This document shows positions 47,654 through 58,024 of a stretch of 64,000 bases of DNA, in pieces. Location: assembly GCF_029869925.1 (NCBI RefSeq), contig NZ_CP118605.1, positions 372,001-436,000 on the forward strand, written 5' to 3'. This DNA is from Microbulbifer bruguierae. Lineage in GTDB: Bacteria > Pseudomonadota > Gammaproteobacteria > Pseudomonadales > Cellvibrionaceae. Within the stretch, counting starts at the first letter, position 1. Each line of letters begins with the position of its first letter. The notes beneath the pieces were generated by a model. That model saw nothing but the letters and a program-made list of their open reading frames with translations. It made no database searches and was not told the origin of the DNA. The position numbers were made by a program, and so were the translations under genes.

Positions 47654-48571
47654 GTGGATAACGCCTACACCTATTACGTTTGCGCAGAGTCCGATGTGCA
47701 GCTGGTATCAACGCAGTCCCAGCCACTTGCCCGGGAAGTGGCAGTTGCCATCAGCTACAACGGAATCAATCACGCCGTCATGATGGCGACGCCAGAGGCT
47801 TTGGATGATTTTGCCTTTGGTTTCAGTATTACCAGTGGCGTAATCAGCCACAGCGACCAGTTGATGGATCTGGACATCCGTCACACACAAGATGCCGCGG
47901 AACTCGATATCACCATCAGCCAGCGCGCATTCAATCGGCTCAAGTTACAGCGCCGAGCCCAGTCCGGCTCAAGCGGCTGCGGACTTTGCGGGATTGAAGC
48001 TCTATCTCAGGCATTAGCGCCGATTGATAGCAGTCAGCCAGGATTTGCGCCCGCGCTGCCTCCGGTGCGGCATTTTGCCAACCTCCGACAGCGCTTTCAG
48101 TGTGCGCAAAAACACCGGAAATCCAGTGGCGCCATGCACGCAGCCCTGTTTGTGGATAGTCGTGGGAATACGGTCTTATGTCGCGAAGATATTGGCCGTC
48201 ACAATGCGCTGGATAAACTCATTGGCGCCTGTGCCAGAGCCGGGTATCCGATGGCTGAAGGGTTTGCCGCCATGACCAGTCGCTGTAGCCTGGAACTGGT
48301 GCAGAAATCCATACGTGCCGGCGTCGGCACCCTGGCGAGCCTGTCTTCGCCGTCCGACATCAGTGTGCGCTGGGCCTGGGACTACCATCTCAATCTGGTC
48401 CATATACCAGCCAGCGGCGCGCCGCGAGTTTACAGTGGTTCGCCTGCATCGAATCAGAGTGTCGATTCATACACCAGCTCATCCGGGGATTCACGCAACG
48501 CAAGTGGATCGCAGGGCGGTGATATTGCATCGCGAAAAAAGATGTATTTTGGGGAGTGTACCTTTTCGTGA
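47654..48571 (+). CDS. fdhD: formate dehydrogenase accessory sulfurtransferase FdhD with C-terminal tail
   Basis: FdhD passes sulfur from a cysteine desulfurase to the molybdenum cofactor of formate dehydrogenase-type enzymes. The CxxC site is C109/C112 in SSGCGLCGIE; FVDSRGNTVLCREDIGRHNALDKLIG and TSRCSLELVQKS are the other family motifs. It has 305 residues, about 30-45 more than usual; the tail after about residue 258 is Ser-rich and ends in the overlap with the next gene (GTGA at 48568-48571). Coupling to the YdeP-like gene suggests that this protein is its dedicated client. The start is GTG 47654. Confidence 0.93.
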   Translation: MDNAYTYYVCAESDVQLVSTQSQPLAREVAVAISYNGINHAVMMATPEALDDFAFGFSITSGVISHSDQLMDLDIRHTQDAAELDITISQRAFNRLKLQRRAQSGSSGCGLCGIEALSQALAPIDSSQPGFAPALPPVRHFANLRQRFQCAQKHRKSSGAMHAALFVDSRGNTVLCREDIGRHNALDKLIGACARAGYPMAEGFAAMTSRCSLELVQKSIRAGVGTLASLSSPSDISVRWAWDYHLNLVHIPASGAPRVYSGSPASNQSVDSYTSSSGDSRNASGSQGGDIASRKKMYFGECTFS

Positions 48572-50898
48572 AAACACCGGTGGATCGCTTTCGTTTTCGG
48601 CCCTATCAGAGACCTGCGGCTGGCTGGGGAGCGCTGCGCAGCGTAGCCCATGCCTGGCTCGACAGCCGCCAGCCATTCAAGAACCTGCGCGCGATGCTGC
48701 AGACAAACCAGAACGGGGGCTTCGACTGCCCGGGTTGTGCCTGGGGCGAAGCGCCCAAAGAGGGGCGTATCCGATTCTGTGAAAATGGCGCCAAAGCGGT
48801 GAACTGGGAGGCATCCGGTCGCGGCGTGGATGCTGAGTTTTTCGCCCGGCACAGCATTGAAGACTTGCTGGCACAGGACGATTACTGGCTGGAGTACCAG
48901 GGGCGCCTGACTGAGCCGATGTATTACGACGGCAACAGTGGACACTATCGGCCAATCAGCTGGGATCTCGCCTTCAAGCGCATCGCCGAACACCTGAATA
49001 GCCTTTCTTCCCCCGACCAGGCTGCTTTCTATACGTCCGGGCGGGCGAGCAATGAGGCGGCATTTCTGTACCAACTCTTTGCCCGTACTTTCGGCACCAA
49101 CAACCTGCCGGATTGTTCCAATATGTGCCATGAGGCCAGCGGTGTGGCTCTGAAAGGCAGCATTGGCACGGGCAAGGGCACGGTGACCTATGAGGATTTC
49201 GAGCACGCGGAAGCCATCTTTGTGATCGGCCAAAATCCTGGTACCAACCACCCACGGATGCTCGAACCGCTGAGCGAAGCGGTAGCACGCGGCGCGCAGG
49301 TTATTGTCTTCAACCCTCTGAGGGAACGGGGGTTAGAGCGTTTTCAGGCACCCCAGAACGCGGTGCAGATGCTCACCAATGGTGACTTTGCTCTCAACAC
49401 CGCGTATTTCCGCCCGGCACTGGGTGGCGATATTGCGGTGATCCGCGGTATCGCCAAATGGCTGTTTCAGTGGCAGGACGAGGCCGAGCGCTCCGGCGGT
49501 GACGAGCCACTGGCCAAAGCATTTATTGAAGAGCACACCGAGGGATTTGAACGTTATCGCGCAGCGGTGGATGCGACCAGCTGGGACGAAATTCTCGCTT
49601 ACGGTGGGCTCGACAAGGAAGAGCTGGAGCGGGCTGCGCATATATTCTGTCGCAGCAATGCCACCATCATCTGCTGGGCGATGGGGGTCACGCAGCACCG
49701 GCATTCGGTTGCCACGATCCAGGAAATTACCAACCTGCAATTGCTGCGTGGCCAGATTGGCAAGCCCGGCGCAGGTTTGTGTCCGGTGCGAGGTCACAGC
49801 AATGTACAGGGTGACCGCACCATGGGGATCGATGACAAACCCCCGGCGGCACTTCTGGATGCATTGGAAAAACGCTTTCAGATCCCGATACCACGGGAAG
49901 ACGGCGTTAATGTGGTGCAGACAATTGAGGCCATGCTCGCCGATCAGTTGAAGGTTTTTATTGCCCTTGGGGGAAATTTCGCCCAGGCGACACCGGACAG
50001 TGATCGCACCCACGAGGCGTTGCAGAAGTGCGATCTGACAGTGCAGATCAGCACCAAGCTCAATCGCAGTCATCTGATCACCGGCCGCGAAGCGCTGATT
50101 CTTCCCTGTCTTGGGCGCACGGATATCGATTACCAGCGCAGCGGCCCGCAGGCGGTGACGGTGGAGGACTCCTTCAGTATGGTGCATGCATCCTTTGGAC
50201 AATTGCAGCCGCTGTCGGCGGAGATGCGCTCGGAGCCGGCGATTGTCGCCGGTATGGCCGAGGCAGTGCTGGGTGAAAAGCCGGTTCCATGGCTGTCACT
50301 GATCGAGGACTACGGGCGCATCCGGGAGCTGATACAGGATGTGATTCCTGGATTCGAACGTTTCAATGAGAAAATCCAGGCACCGGGCGGTTTCTATCTG
50401 GAGAATTCCGCCGGCAAACGGCAGTGGAATACGGAAAATGGCAAAGCGAATTTTGTCGCCCAGGCGTTGCCGACGCTTCTGCCGGAAACGGTGCTGAGCG
50501 CACTGGATAAAGCCGGAAAAAATGCAGACCTGGTGTTGCAGACCCTGCGCTCACACGACCAGTACAACACCACTGTCTATGGTCTTAATGATCGCTACCG
50601 CGGCGTGAAGGGAGAGCGACGGGTACTGTTTGCGCATCTCGATGATATTCACCGTCTGGGGTTTGAAGACCGGCAGAAAGTGGATGTGGTGTCCCTGTGG
50701 AGCGATGAACAACAGCGCCGGGTTCGCGGTTTTACCCTGATCGCTTTCGATATTCCCAAGGGCCAGGCTGCAGCCTACTATCCCGAAGCCAACCCGCTGG
50801 TTCCCCTGGAAAGTTACGGTGTCGGTAGTTATACACCGACCTCAAAATATATTGCGATTCGCCTGGAGCCCAGCTCGGTGCCGGAGCGGATCGTTTAG
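48568..50898 (+). CDS. YdeP-like molybdopterin oxidoreductase (FdhF/YdeP family)
   Basis: Molybdenum enzyme of 776 residues, related to formate dehydrogenase H and close to E. coli YdeP, whose reaction is unknown and which has been linked to acid resistance. Recognisable pieces: GFDCPGCAW at the N-terminus in place of a full 4Fe-4S motif, FYTSGRASNEAAFLYQLFAR, PDCSNMCHE, GQNPGTNHPRM, and GHSNVQGDRTMGI; the C-terminal part has RSHDQYNTTVYG. I chose GTG 48568 because it overlaps the fdhD stop; a GTG at 48556 is possible. No formate dehydrogenase beta or gamma subunit is nearby. Its stop overlaps that of the convergent kinase gene by four bases. Confidence 0.92.
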   Translation: MKTPVDRFRFRPYQRPAAGWGALRSVAHAWLDSRQPFKNLRAMLQTNQNGGFDCPGCAWGEAPKEGRIRFCENGAKAVNWEASGRGVDAEFFARHSIEDLLAQDDYWLEYQGRLTEPMYYDGNSGHYRPISWDLAFKRIAEHLNSLSSPDQAAFYTSGRASNEAAFLYQLFARTFGTNNLPDCSNMCHEASGVALKGSIGTGKGTVTYEDFEHAEAIFVIGQNPGTNHPRMLEPLSEAVARGAQVIVFNPLRERGLERFQAPQNAVQMLTNGDFALNTAYFRPALGGDIAVIRGIAKWLFQWQDEAERSGGDEPLAKAFIEEHTEGFERYRAAVDATSWDEILAYGGLDKEELERAAHIFCRSNATIICWAMGVTQHRHSVATIQEITNLQLLRGQIGKPGAGLCPVRGHSNVQGDRTMGIDDKPPAALLDALEKRFQIPIPREDGVNVVQTIEAMLADQLKVFIALGGNFAQATPDSDRTHEALQKCDLTVQISTKLNRSHLITGREALILPCLGRTDIDYQRSGPQAVTVEDSFSMVHASFGQLQPLSAEMRSEPAIVAGMAEAVLGEKPVPWLSLIEDYGRIRELIQDVIPGFERFNEKIQAPGGFYLENSAGKRQWNTENGKANFVAQALPTLLPETVLSALDKAGKNADLVLQTLRSHDQYNTTVYGLNDRYRGVKGERRVLFAHLDDIHRLGFEDRQKVDVVSLWSDEQQRRVRGFTLIAFDIPKGQAAAYYPEANPLVPLESYGVGSYTPTSKYIAIRLEPSSVPERIV

Positions 50899-52355
50899 CC
50901 GGGATTTTCTTCGGCGGGGAAAATACATACAAAGTAGGCGCCTGTAGTCCCGGGTTTGCTGGGCGTAGTATCGGGTGTGCCGGGTGTAGTTCCGGGCGCT
51001 TCCTGCAGCTCAACGGTGGCACCGTGGGCGAAAGCAATTTCCCGCACGATTGCGAGTCCCAGCCCGCAACCATCGCCACTAATCTTCGAGCGGAAAAAAC
51101 GCTCGAAGATTACCGGCCAGTGTTCCCGGGGGATGCCTAAACCGTCGTCCTTGACGCTTAGGCGTATCTTGCCGTTTTCCCGCGATAGCGCTACCCATAC
51201 ATTGCCGCCCTCTGGTACGTAGAGGATGGCGTTTTCCATCAGGTTCCACACCAGTTCCCGCAGCAAATAGTAATCTCCGGCAACTTTAAAGCTGGGGAAG
51301 ATTTCGGGGATGGGGTTTGCGGGAGCGCTGGAAAAATTCTGTTGCACCGTGACGTTGCGGCCCCGGGCCAGCTCACGCAGGCTTTCCGCCGCTTCCCTTA
51401 CGACGTTGTCCAGTGCGACTGAATCGTTGCGTAAACCGCGACCGGACGCGGCCTCTGCACGCGCGAGTTTCAGTAGCTGGATATTCAGGTGCGTCATTGC
51501 GTCGGTAGTCTGGCAGATACGCTCCAGCGCCTGATGTGCACTTTCGAGATTCTTTTCCCGAAGTGCGAGCTGCGCCTGCAATTTGATGCCGGCGAGTGGG
51601 GTTTTAAGCTGGTGAGAAATATTGCCGATAAACTGCTCACGGGCATTGAACGCGTCGTCGAGTCGTTCCAATAGTTGGTTGGTGTTGTCGATTACGGTGC
51701 GCACTTCTTTCGGTGCTGATTGAGTACTGATAGGCGTCAGGTCTCGCGGTGAGCGGTTGGCAATTTCCTGGCTCAGGCGGAGCAGTGGGCGTATTCCCTT
51801 GCTCAGGGCCAGTGCTACCACGAGTAGTGCCGCCACGATCATGATTGCCTTCGAAAACACCACTTCAAACATCAGGGTGCGCGACAGCGGAATTCGTTTA
51901 TGCAAGGTTTCCGCCACGCTCACCAGCGCACTTTCACTCGGCGTATTCGGATTGGTGAGCACGGTTACGCTGCGCACCCACTCGCCGCCCATTTTTATAT
52001 TGGTGAATACCGGCCCCTGCTTAAGCGCGGTCAAGCTCGGAGTTATCCAGGCTTGTGTTTCTCCACCCAGCACGCGCCCATCCAGGGTGGAAACGCGGTA
52101 GTAGACTTCGTCCAGTTCGTCCCATTCAAACACCTCGATGGCGGCTTCATCGGCGTAGAGCACCAACTCGCCGTTTTCCTGGCGAACTTCCTGTGCCAGA
52201 GAATACGCGGAGTCCAGTAACCAGCGGTCAAACACCTGATTGGTCACATGCAAGCCAATACCAAAGGTGACCAGTGTTTCAATCAGCAGCAGTACAAAAA
52301 GCGGGCCACCGACCAATAGCAGCAGTAGAGCGCGCAACCCCAGGTTGGTATTCAA
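50895..52355 (-). CDS. sensor histidine kinase, TctE/QseC-like
   Basis: Membrane sensor of 486 residues. A first membrane segment (about 8-33), a periplasmic domain of the 2CSK_N (TctE) kind, a second segment (about 165-185), a HAMP-like linker, a HisKA domain with H248 in NISHQLKTPL, and an ATPase domain with N-box NLMENAILY and DGLGIP and GCGLGLAI. TctE-type kinases sense tricarboxylates, but the ligand cannot be told here. A Pro/Thr/Gly repeat (residues about 455-475) interrupts the last strands. The TTG start overlaps the response regulator stop as TTGA, so the pair is coupled. Confidence 0.9.
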   Translation of the reverse strand: MNTNLGLRALLLLLVGGPLFVLLLIETLVTFGIGLHVTNQVFDRWLLDSAYSLAQEVRQENGELVLYADEAAIEVFEWDELDEVYYRVSTLDGRVLGGETQAWITPSLTALKQGPVFTNIKMGGEWVRSVTVLTNPNTPSESALVSVAETLHKRIPLSRTLMFEVVFSKAIMIVAALLVVALALSKGIRPLLRLSQEIANRSPRDLTPISTQSAPKEVRTVIDNTNQLLERLDDAFNAREQFIGNISHQLKTPLAGIKLQAQLALREKNLESAHQALERICQTTDAMTHLNIQLLKLARAEAASGRGLRNDSVALDNVVREAAESLRELARGRNVTVQQNFSSAPANPIPEIFPSFKVAGDYYLLRELVWNLMENAILYVPEGGNVWVALSRENGKIRLSVKDDGLGIPREHWPVIFERFFRSKISGDGCGLGLAIVREIAFAHGATVELQEAPGTTPGTPDTTPSKPGTTGAYFVCIFPAEENPG

Positions 52356-53020
52356 CAGGCTTCCTCCAGCACGTAACCGGCGCCGCGCTGGGTGCGGATG
52401 GCGAGCCCGGAGTCTTTCAGTCGGCGGCGCAACCGGTGCACGTACACTTCCACCGCGTTGTCTCCGACCTCGTCACCCTCGCGGCTGAGACGCTGCGCGA
52501 GGCGAGCCTTGGTGACTACACGGTGTGCATTGAGTGACAGAACCTCCAGAATTTCATACTCGCGTGCCGGTAGTTCCAGTCGGTCACCGTTGAGTGTGGC
52601 GGTGCGCTGGAACGGGCTCAATTGCAGCGCGCCGAGGCTGACCTCATCGGTGGACAGGTTGTGGCTGCGACGCAACAGCGCCCGCAATCGCGCTTCCAGC
52701 TCGCGCAGATCGAAAGGTTTTTCCATATAGTCGTCGGCACCCTGGTCGAGTGCCGCGACCTGTTGTTCGACGCCGTCGCGCGCGGTCAGTACCAGTACCG
52801 GTACCCGGTTCTGGCGTGCACGCAGGCGCCGCAACAACTCGAGCCCATCCATGTCCGGTAGCCCCAGGTCGAGAATGATCAGGTCTACGTCGTTGGCGAG
52901 AAGCAAGCCCTCAGCGCGCTCACCATAGGACGCGTGCACCACCGTATAGGCGTTTTGCTTTAGTGCCTGTAATAACCCCTGGGCGATTAGTGGGTCGTCT
53001 TCTACCAGCAATACATTCAT
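52352..53020 (-). CDS. OmpR-family response regulator
   Basis: Response regulator of 222 residues, TctD/QseB-like. The receiver has the acidic pocket near VEDDP and D51 in LIILDLGLPDMDG, Thr and Lys in VLTARDG and MEKPFDLRE. The C-terminal winged helix ends in VEVYVHRLRRRLKDSGLAIRTQRGAGYVL. It is first in an operon with the kinase and divergent from the SulP gene. A direct repeat with 11-bp period between the two genes is a likely binding site. Confidence 0.95.
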   Translation of the reverse strand: MNVLLVEDDPLIAQGLLQALKQNAYTVVHASYGERAEGLLLANDVDLIILDLGLPDMDGLELLRRLRARQNRVPVLVLTARDGVEQQVAALDQGADDYMEKPFDLRELEARLRALLRRSHNLSTDEVSLGALQLSPFQRTATLNGDRLELPAREYEILEVLSLNAHRVVTKARLAQRLSREGDEVGDNAVEVYVHRLRRRLKDSGLAIRTQRGAGYVLEEAC

Positions 53021-53115
53021 GGTGTTGAGCTCACCGTTGACGGTTCGAATGCGGGGAAGATTACACGATTCTGCGCATCTGTACGTGACTGTTGAGACAA
53101 TCGGAAAATTTCATC

Positions 53116-53135
53116 GCTGAAAGGTTGCTGAAAGG
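53116..53135. promoter_or_regulatory. 11-bp-spaced direct repeat, candidate response-regulator site
   Basis: GCTGAAAGG occurs at 53116-53124 and 53127-53135, one helical turn apart, in the space between the response regulator and SulP genes. OmpR-family regulators commonly bind such tandem half-sites, so autoregulation or control of SulP is plausible. Confidence 0.5.
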
Positions 53136-53243
53136 GGGTGTCAGTAATCTCGCCGAATTCATGGTCATCGCTGGGTATAACGCGCTGGCCGCTTCATTTC
53201 CGTCGATCGCATTGACTGATGAGTTGTACAGGAGCTGTAGGTG

Positions 53244-54782
53244 ATGGATTTGCAGAACTTAAAGAAAGATATTCCGGCGAGTGTGGTGGTGTTTTTTGTC
53301 GCTCTACCGCTATGTCTTGGCGTGGCGCTCGCATCCGGCGCGCCGCTATTTTCCGGTCTGATTGCCGGTATTGTCGGGGGTATTGTCGTCGGGGCGGCAA
53401 GTGGATCGCGCCTCGGTGTTTCCGGTCCGGCCGCAGGACTTACGGTAATTGTACTGAGCGCCATCGAAACACTGGGTTCGTTCGAGATATTTTTACTGGC
53501 GGTGGTCATAGGCGGTCTGATGCAGATCGTGCTCGGGCTGTTACGCGCTGGAATTTTCGGGTATTTCTTTCCGTCGTCGGTGATTAATGGGATGCTCACG
53601 GGTATCGGCCTGATTATCGTGTTGAAACAACTTCCCTATGCATTTGGCCTGGACTCCGGCACATCCATAAGTGACGGTGCAGTGTCTCTGCTGAATTCAG
53701 TGCACCCGGGCGCGCTGGCAATTTTTGCACTCTCCCTGACGCTGTTGATTGTTTGGGAAACGCCATTGGTAAAACGTTCGCGCTGGCTGGCAATGGTGCC
53801 GGGTCCCGTGGTCGCGGTACTTTCCTCGGTGCTGTTGTATCTGATGTTGGGCAATTCCGCGACCATGGGACTGAATCCGTCGCACTTGGTCAGTGTGCCG
53901 GTGGCGACGAGTTTCAATGAGTTTGTTGGCCTGTTTACGCTACCGGATTTTTCGCAGCTGGGTAATCCGTTGGTGTGGACGGTAGCGGCGACCATCGCCG
54001 TCGTGGCGAGTCTGGAAACACTGCTCAGTGTGGAGGCTATCGACAAAATGGACCCGCTGAAGCGGACGACACCCACCAATCGCGAACTGGTGGCGCAGGG
54101 GGTGGGTAACTCTTTTTCCGGCCTGATCGGCGGCCTGCCAGTGACCCAGGTGATTGTGCGCAGTTCCGTTAACCTGCAGACCGGAGCGCGCTCCAAGGGA
54201 TCCACCATCTGCCACGGTATTCTGCTGCTGGTATGTGTTGCAACCCTGCCAACCTGGCTCAATATGATCCCGCTAGGGGTGCTGGCCGCGGTGTTGATTC
54301 TTACCGGTTACAAACTTGCCAAGCCGGCCCTGTTTCGCAAAATGTGGAGCAACGGTATGGAGCAGTTCCTGCCGTTTCTGATCACTGTGCTTGGGGTGGT
54401 GTTTACGGACCTGTTGACCGGTGTTGGCGTGGGGATGGTTGCGGCAATTTTTGCACTGCTGCGCCGCAATTACCTCAACTCTCATTTCCTGCACAAAAAA
54501 CAGGATACGGAAGAGGGCAATCGCATCCGGATCAATATGCAACTGGCGGAAGAAGTAACCTTCTTGAACAAAGGTGCTATCCGCAAGGAGCTGAGTGAAA
54601 TCCCGGACAATGCCCACGTGATTCTCGATAAGCGCAACTGCGTGTATATCAATCACGATGTGGCAGAGACCATTGCAGACTTTATCGCCACCGCAGCGGC
54701 TCGCGGAATCGATGTCGATATCATCCAGCGTAAAAATGTGGTCCCCATCTGGGAGGAGAGAGAGTTTCGTGCGGTAGCGTAA
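53244..54782 (+). CDS. SulP family anion transporter
   Basis: SLC26/SulP permease of 512 residues, about 12-14 membrane segments. Visible motifs: PLCLGVALASGAPLFSGLIAGIVGG, GSRLGVSGPAAGLTVIVL, and the family-type GLPVTQVIVRSSVNLQTGARSKGS. The cytosolic C-terminal part (from about residue 425) is STAS-like (INMQLAEEVTFLNKGAI, VILDKRNCVYI). Sulfate or bicarbonate are the usual substrates; I cannot choose. AGGAG is nine bases before ATG 53244 and six before GTG 53241. It is divergent from a TctDE-like two-component system, which may control it. Confidence 0.92.
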   Translation: MDLQNLKKDIPASVVVFFVALPLCLGVALASGAPLFSGLIAGIVGGIVVGAASGSRLGVSGPAAGLTVIVLSAIETLGSFEIFLLAVVIGGLMQIVLGLLRAGIFGYFFPSSVINGMLTGIGLIIVLKQLPYAFGLDSGTSISDGAVSLLNSVHPGALAIFALSLTLLIVWETPLVKRSRWLAMVPGPVVAVLSSVLLYLMLGNSATMGLNPSHLVSVPVATSFNEFVGLFTLPDFSQLGNPLVWTVAATIAVVASLETLLSVEAIDKMDPLKRTTPTNRELVAQGVGNSFSGLIGGLPVTQVIVRSSVNLQTGARSKGSTICHGILLLVCVATLPTWLNMIPLGVLAAVLILTGYKLAKPALFRKMWSNGMEQFLPFLITVLGVVFTDLLTGVGVGMVAAIFALLRRNYLNSHFLHKKQDTEEGNRIRINMQLAEEVTFLNKGAIRKELSEIPDNAHVILDKRNCVYINHDVAETIADFIATAAARGIDVDIIQRKNVVPIWEEREFRAVA

Positions 54783-54813
54783 GCGCGAATAGCGAACCCC
54801 GAAAACCAATCTG

Positions 54814-54845
54814 GATCTGGCTGTATCTGCAGCCAGATCCTTTTC
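54814..54845 (+). terminator. terminator of the SulP gene
   Basis: Eleven-bp perfect stem GGATCTGGCTG / CAGCCAGATCC with loop TATCTG, followed by four T's, about 30 bp after the stop. Confidence 0.85.
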
Positions 54846-54870
54846 GTTTTCCGGGCTGTTGTGAACGGAC

Positions 54871-55332
54871 TTAGCGATTCCAGTCGTCGACTTTTTCGTC
54901 GGGCTGGTAGTCGCTCAGGGACAGCTCCATGCGCACATGGGGGATATCCGCTTCGATGAACTCTTCACCGGCTACGACAAACCCCGCTTTTTCATAAAAA
55001 GGCACGGCTTGTACCTGGGCATTGAGGTAGACGTATTTCTGGCCTTCGATACGTGCGAATTTACAGATGCGTTTCAGCAGTTCGAGGCCGGCGCCCAGTC
55101 CCCGTGTATCCTTGAGGATGGCCATGCGCCCGATCTTGCCGGTGGCCGTCAGGCGACCGGTGCCAACAGCCTTGTCTTTCTGGTAGATAAGAAAGTGCTG
55201 GGCTGAATCCTCCTGTTCGTCCCACTCCAGTTCCGGAGGTACGTGCTGCTCTTCAACAAACACTTTCTGCCGAATTTTGCGAATGGTGGATTGATCCGCT
55301 TGCCAGTCCGCCAGGCGTACAAACAGAGTCAT
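54871..55332 (-). CDS. GNAT family N-acetyltransferase
   Basis: Small acetyltransferase of 153 residues, ElaA-like. The acetyl-CoA loop is RMAILKDTRGLGAGLELLKRI, and the last strands contain YVYLNAQVQAVPFYEKAGF. The N-terminal IRKIRQKVFVEEQHVPPELEWD is typical of the group. The acceptor is unknown. GGGAG lies before the ATG. It is last in the mnmA-hflD-purB-JmjC operon, 18 bp after the hydroxylase gene; linkage to translation genes may mean a ribosomal or tRNA-linked target, which is speculative. Confidence 0.87.
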   Translation of the reverse strand: MTLFVRLADWQADQSTIRKIRQKVFVEEQHVPPELEWDEQEDSAQHFLIYQKDKAVGTGRLTATGKIGRMAILKDTRGLGAGLELLKRICKFARIEGQKYVYLNAQVQAVPFYEKAGFVVAGEEFIEADIPHVRMELSLSDYQPDEKVDDWNR

Positions 55333-55350
55333 GCAAAGTTCTCCCGCTTA

Positions 55351-56547
55351 TTATTCTTCGTCTGGCTCGTCGTTTTCCAGAAGCTCAGGGTAAATGAGAC
55401 TGCCTTGAGAAACCAGCTGGTCAAGCAGGCCATCTGTCGCCGCCAGGTCGGGATGGCTGTCGATATCCGCCTGGTTCACCATGTGACTGCCACAAAAGCT
55501 CTCCGCGAACAGGAGTGGGGCGGGCAGGGACTCGCCGTCTACAAACAGAGTCGCGGGGTCGCGACAGAAGGCGCATCGGGAGCCTGGGTTCAGGATCAGG
55601 GCACCACCTTCGGCCAGATGTTCGCGCCAGTCCTCCGCACTGCCGGCATCGATGGCGACGGTATCCGGGTATTTCGCCTCGGTCATGATGGCGCCGAACC
55701 ACTGGGCGATATTCTGCGGTTGCTGGAGCCACTCTGCCAGGTGGCGTTGCACCCGCGCCACGGTGTCACTGTCGATTTCCGCGGGGTTTGTCGGCAGGTT
55801 GAGATCGGGGTCGGTATAGCGGTAGTGGTCTGGCAGGCCCGCGCCGAGTTCTGCGGCGAGATCTTCCAGCATAGTGCGCGCTGCGGGAGCGCGGAAACCA
55901 ATGGAAATGGTGGTGCAACCACCTTCGGCGATGCCCCAGTGACTGTACTGAGGGGGCAGGTACAGCATGTCGCCGGGTTCCAGTAGCCAGCTGGACTCCG
56001 CGTTAAACTCACTCAGGATGTTCAGTGGTGTGCCTTCAACGCGCGGACTGCTGGCATCGGCCTTCGGGCCCAGCTGCCAGCGGCGATTACCTTCCGCCTG
56101 CAGCAGAAATACGTCGTAGAAGTCGTAATGGGGGCCAACGCTACCCTGATCCGCGGCATAGCTGATCATGACATCGTCGAGACGCCAGTCGGGAATAAAG
56201 CGGAAGCGGTTTTTCAATTCGGCCACTTCCGGGATCCACTGGTCAACCGCCTGGACCAGCAGGGTCCAGTGGGTTTTCGGCAGGGAAAAGAAGTCCTCTT
56301 CGGTAAACGGGCCGTTGCGCAACTGCCAGGGGCCGTCGATACCGCACTCTTCAATCAGGCGGGATTCAATCTGCTCTTCCAGCGCCATACCGGCGAGTTC
56401 CTCGCCGGAAATAGGGGATTCAAACCCGGGAAATGCATTGCGGATCAGTAATGGCTTTTTTTGCCAGTATTCCCGCAAAAAAGTTTCCACCGGGATTTCT
56501 CCCAGGTGGGTTAGCGGTTCAATGGAGCGATACACCGATGCCGTCAT
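55351..56547 (-). CDS. roxA: JmjC-type ribosomal oxygenase (RoxA/YcfD)
   Basis: Iron- and 2-oxoglutarate-dependent arginine hydroxylase of ribosomal protein L16. The iron ligands are H and D in GPHYDFYDVF and the second His in PPQYSHWGIAEGG. FLREYWQKKPLLIRNAFPGF at the N-terminus and GTPLNILSEF match YcfD. It has 398 residues, a little longer than E. coli YcfD, with an acidic end. ATG 56547 is preceded by GGGAG eight bases upstream, which rejects the 21-residue extension into purB. It starts 34 bp after purB in the same operon. Confidence 0.92.
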   Translation of the reverse strand: MTASVYRSIEPLTHLGEIPVETFLREYWQKKPLLIRNAFPGFESPISGEELAGMALEEQIESRLIEECGIDGPWQLRNGPFTEEDFFSLPKTHWTLLVQAVDQWIPEVAELKNRFRFIPDWRLDDVMISYAADQGSVGPHYDFYDVFLLQAEGNRRWQLGPKADASSPRVEGTPLNILSEFNAESSWLLEPGDMLYLPPQYSHWGIAEGGCTTISIGFRAPAARTMLEDLAAELGAGLPDHYRYTDPDLNLPTNPAEIDSDTVARVQRHLAEWLQQPQNIAQWFGAIMTEAKYPDTVAIDAGSAEDWREHLAEGGALILNPGSRCAFCRDPATLFVDGESLPAPLLFAESFCGSHMVNQADIDSHPDLAATDGLLDQLVSQGSLIYPELLENDEPDEE

Positions 56548-56581
56548 CGAACATCTCCCGGATTGCTTAGGTAACGAAGAC

Positions 56582-57976
<1,395 letters not shown>

Positions 57977-58024
57977 TCAGCCGCAGGTGGGCAGTTTGCC
58001 GGGTGCGGCGGAAAGTGGAAATCG

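Noticed and set aside
53041..53060. tRNA-like GGTTCGAAT
   Set aside because: It looks like a T-loop, but no acceptor, D or anticodon arm can be built around it.
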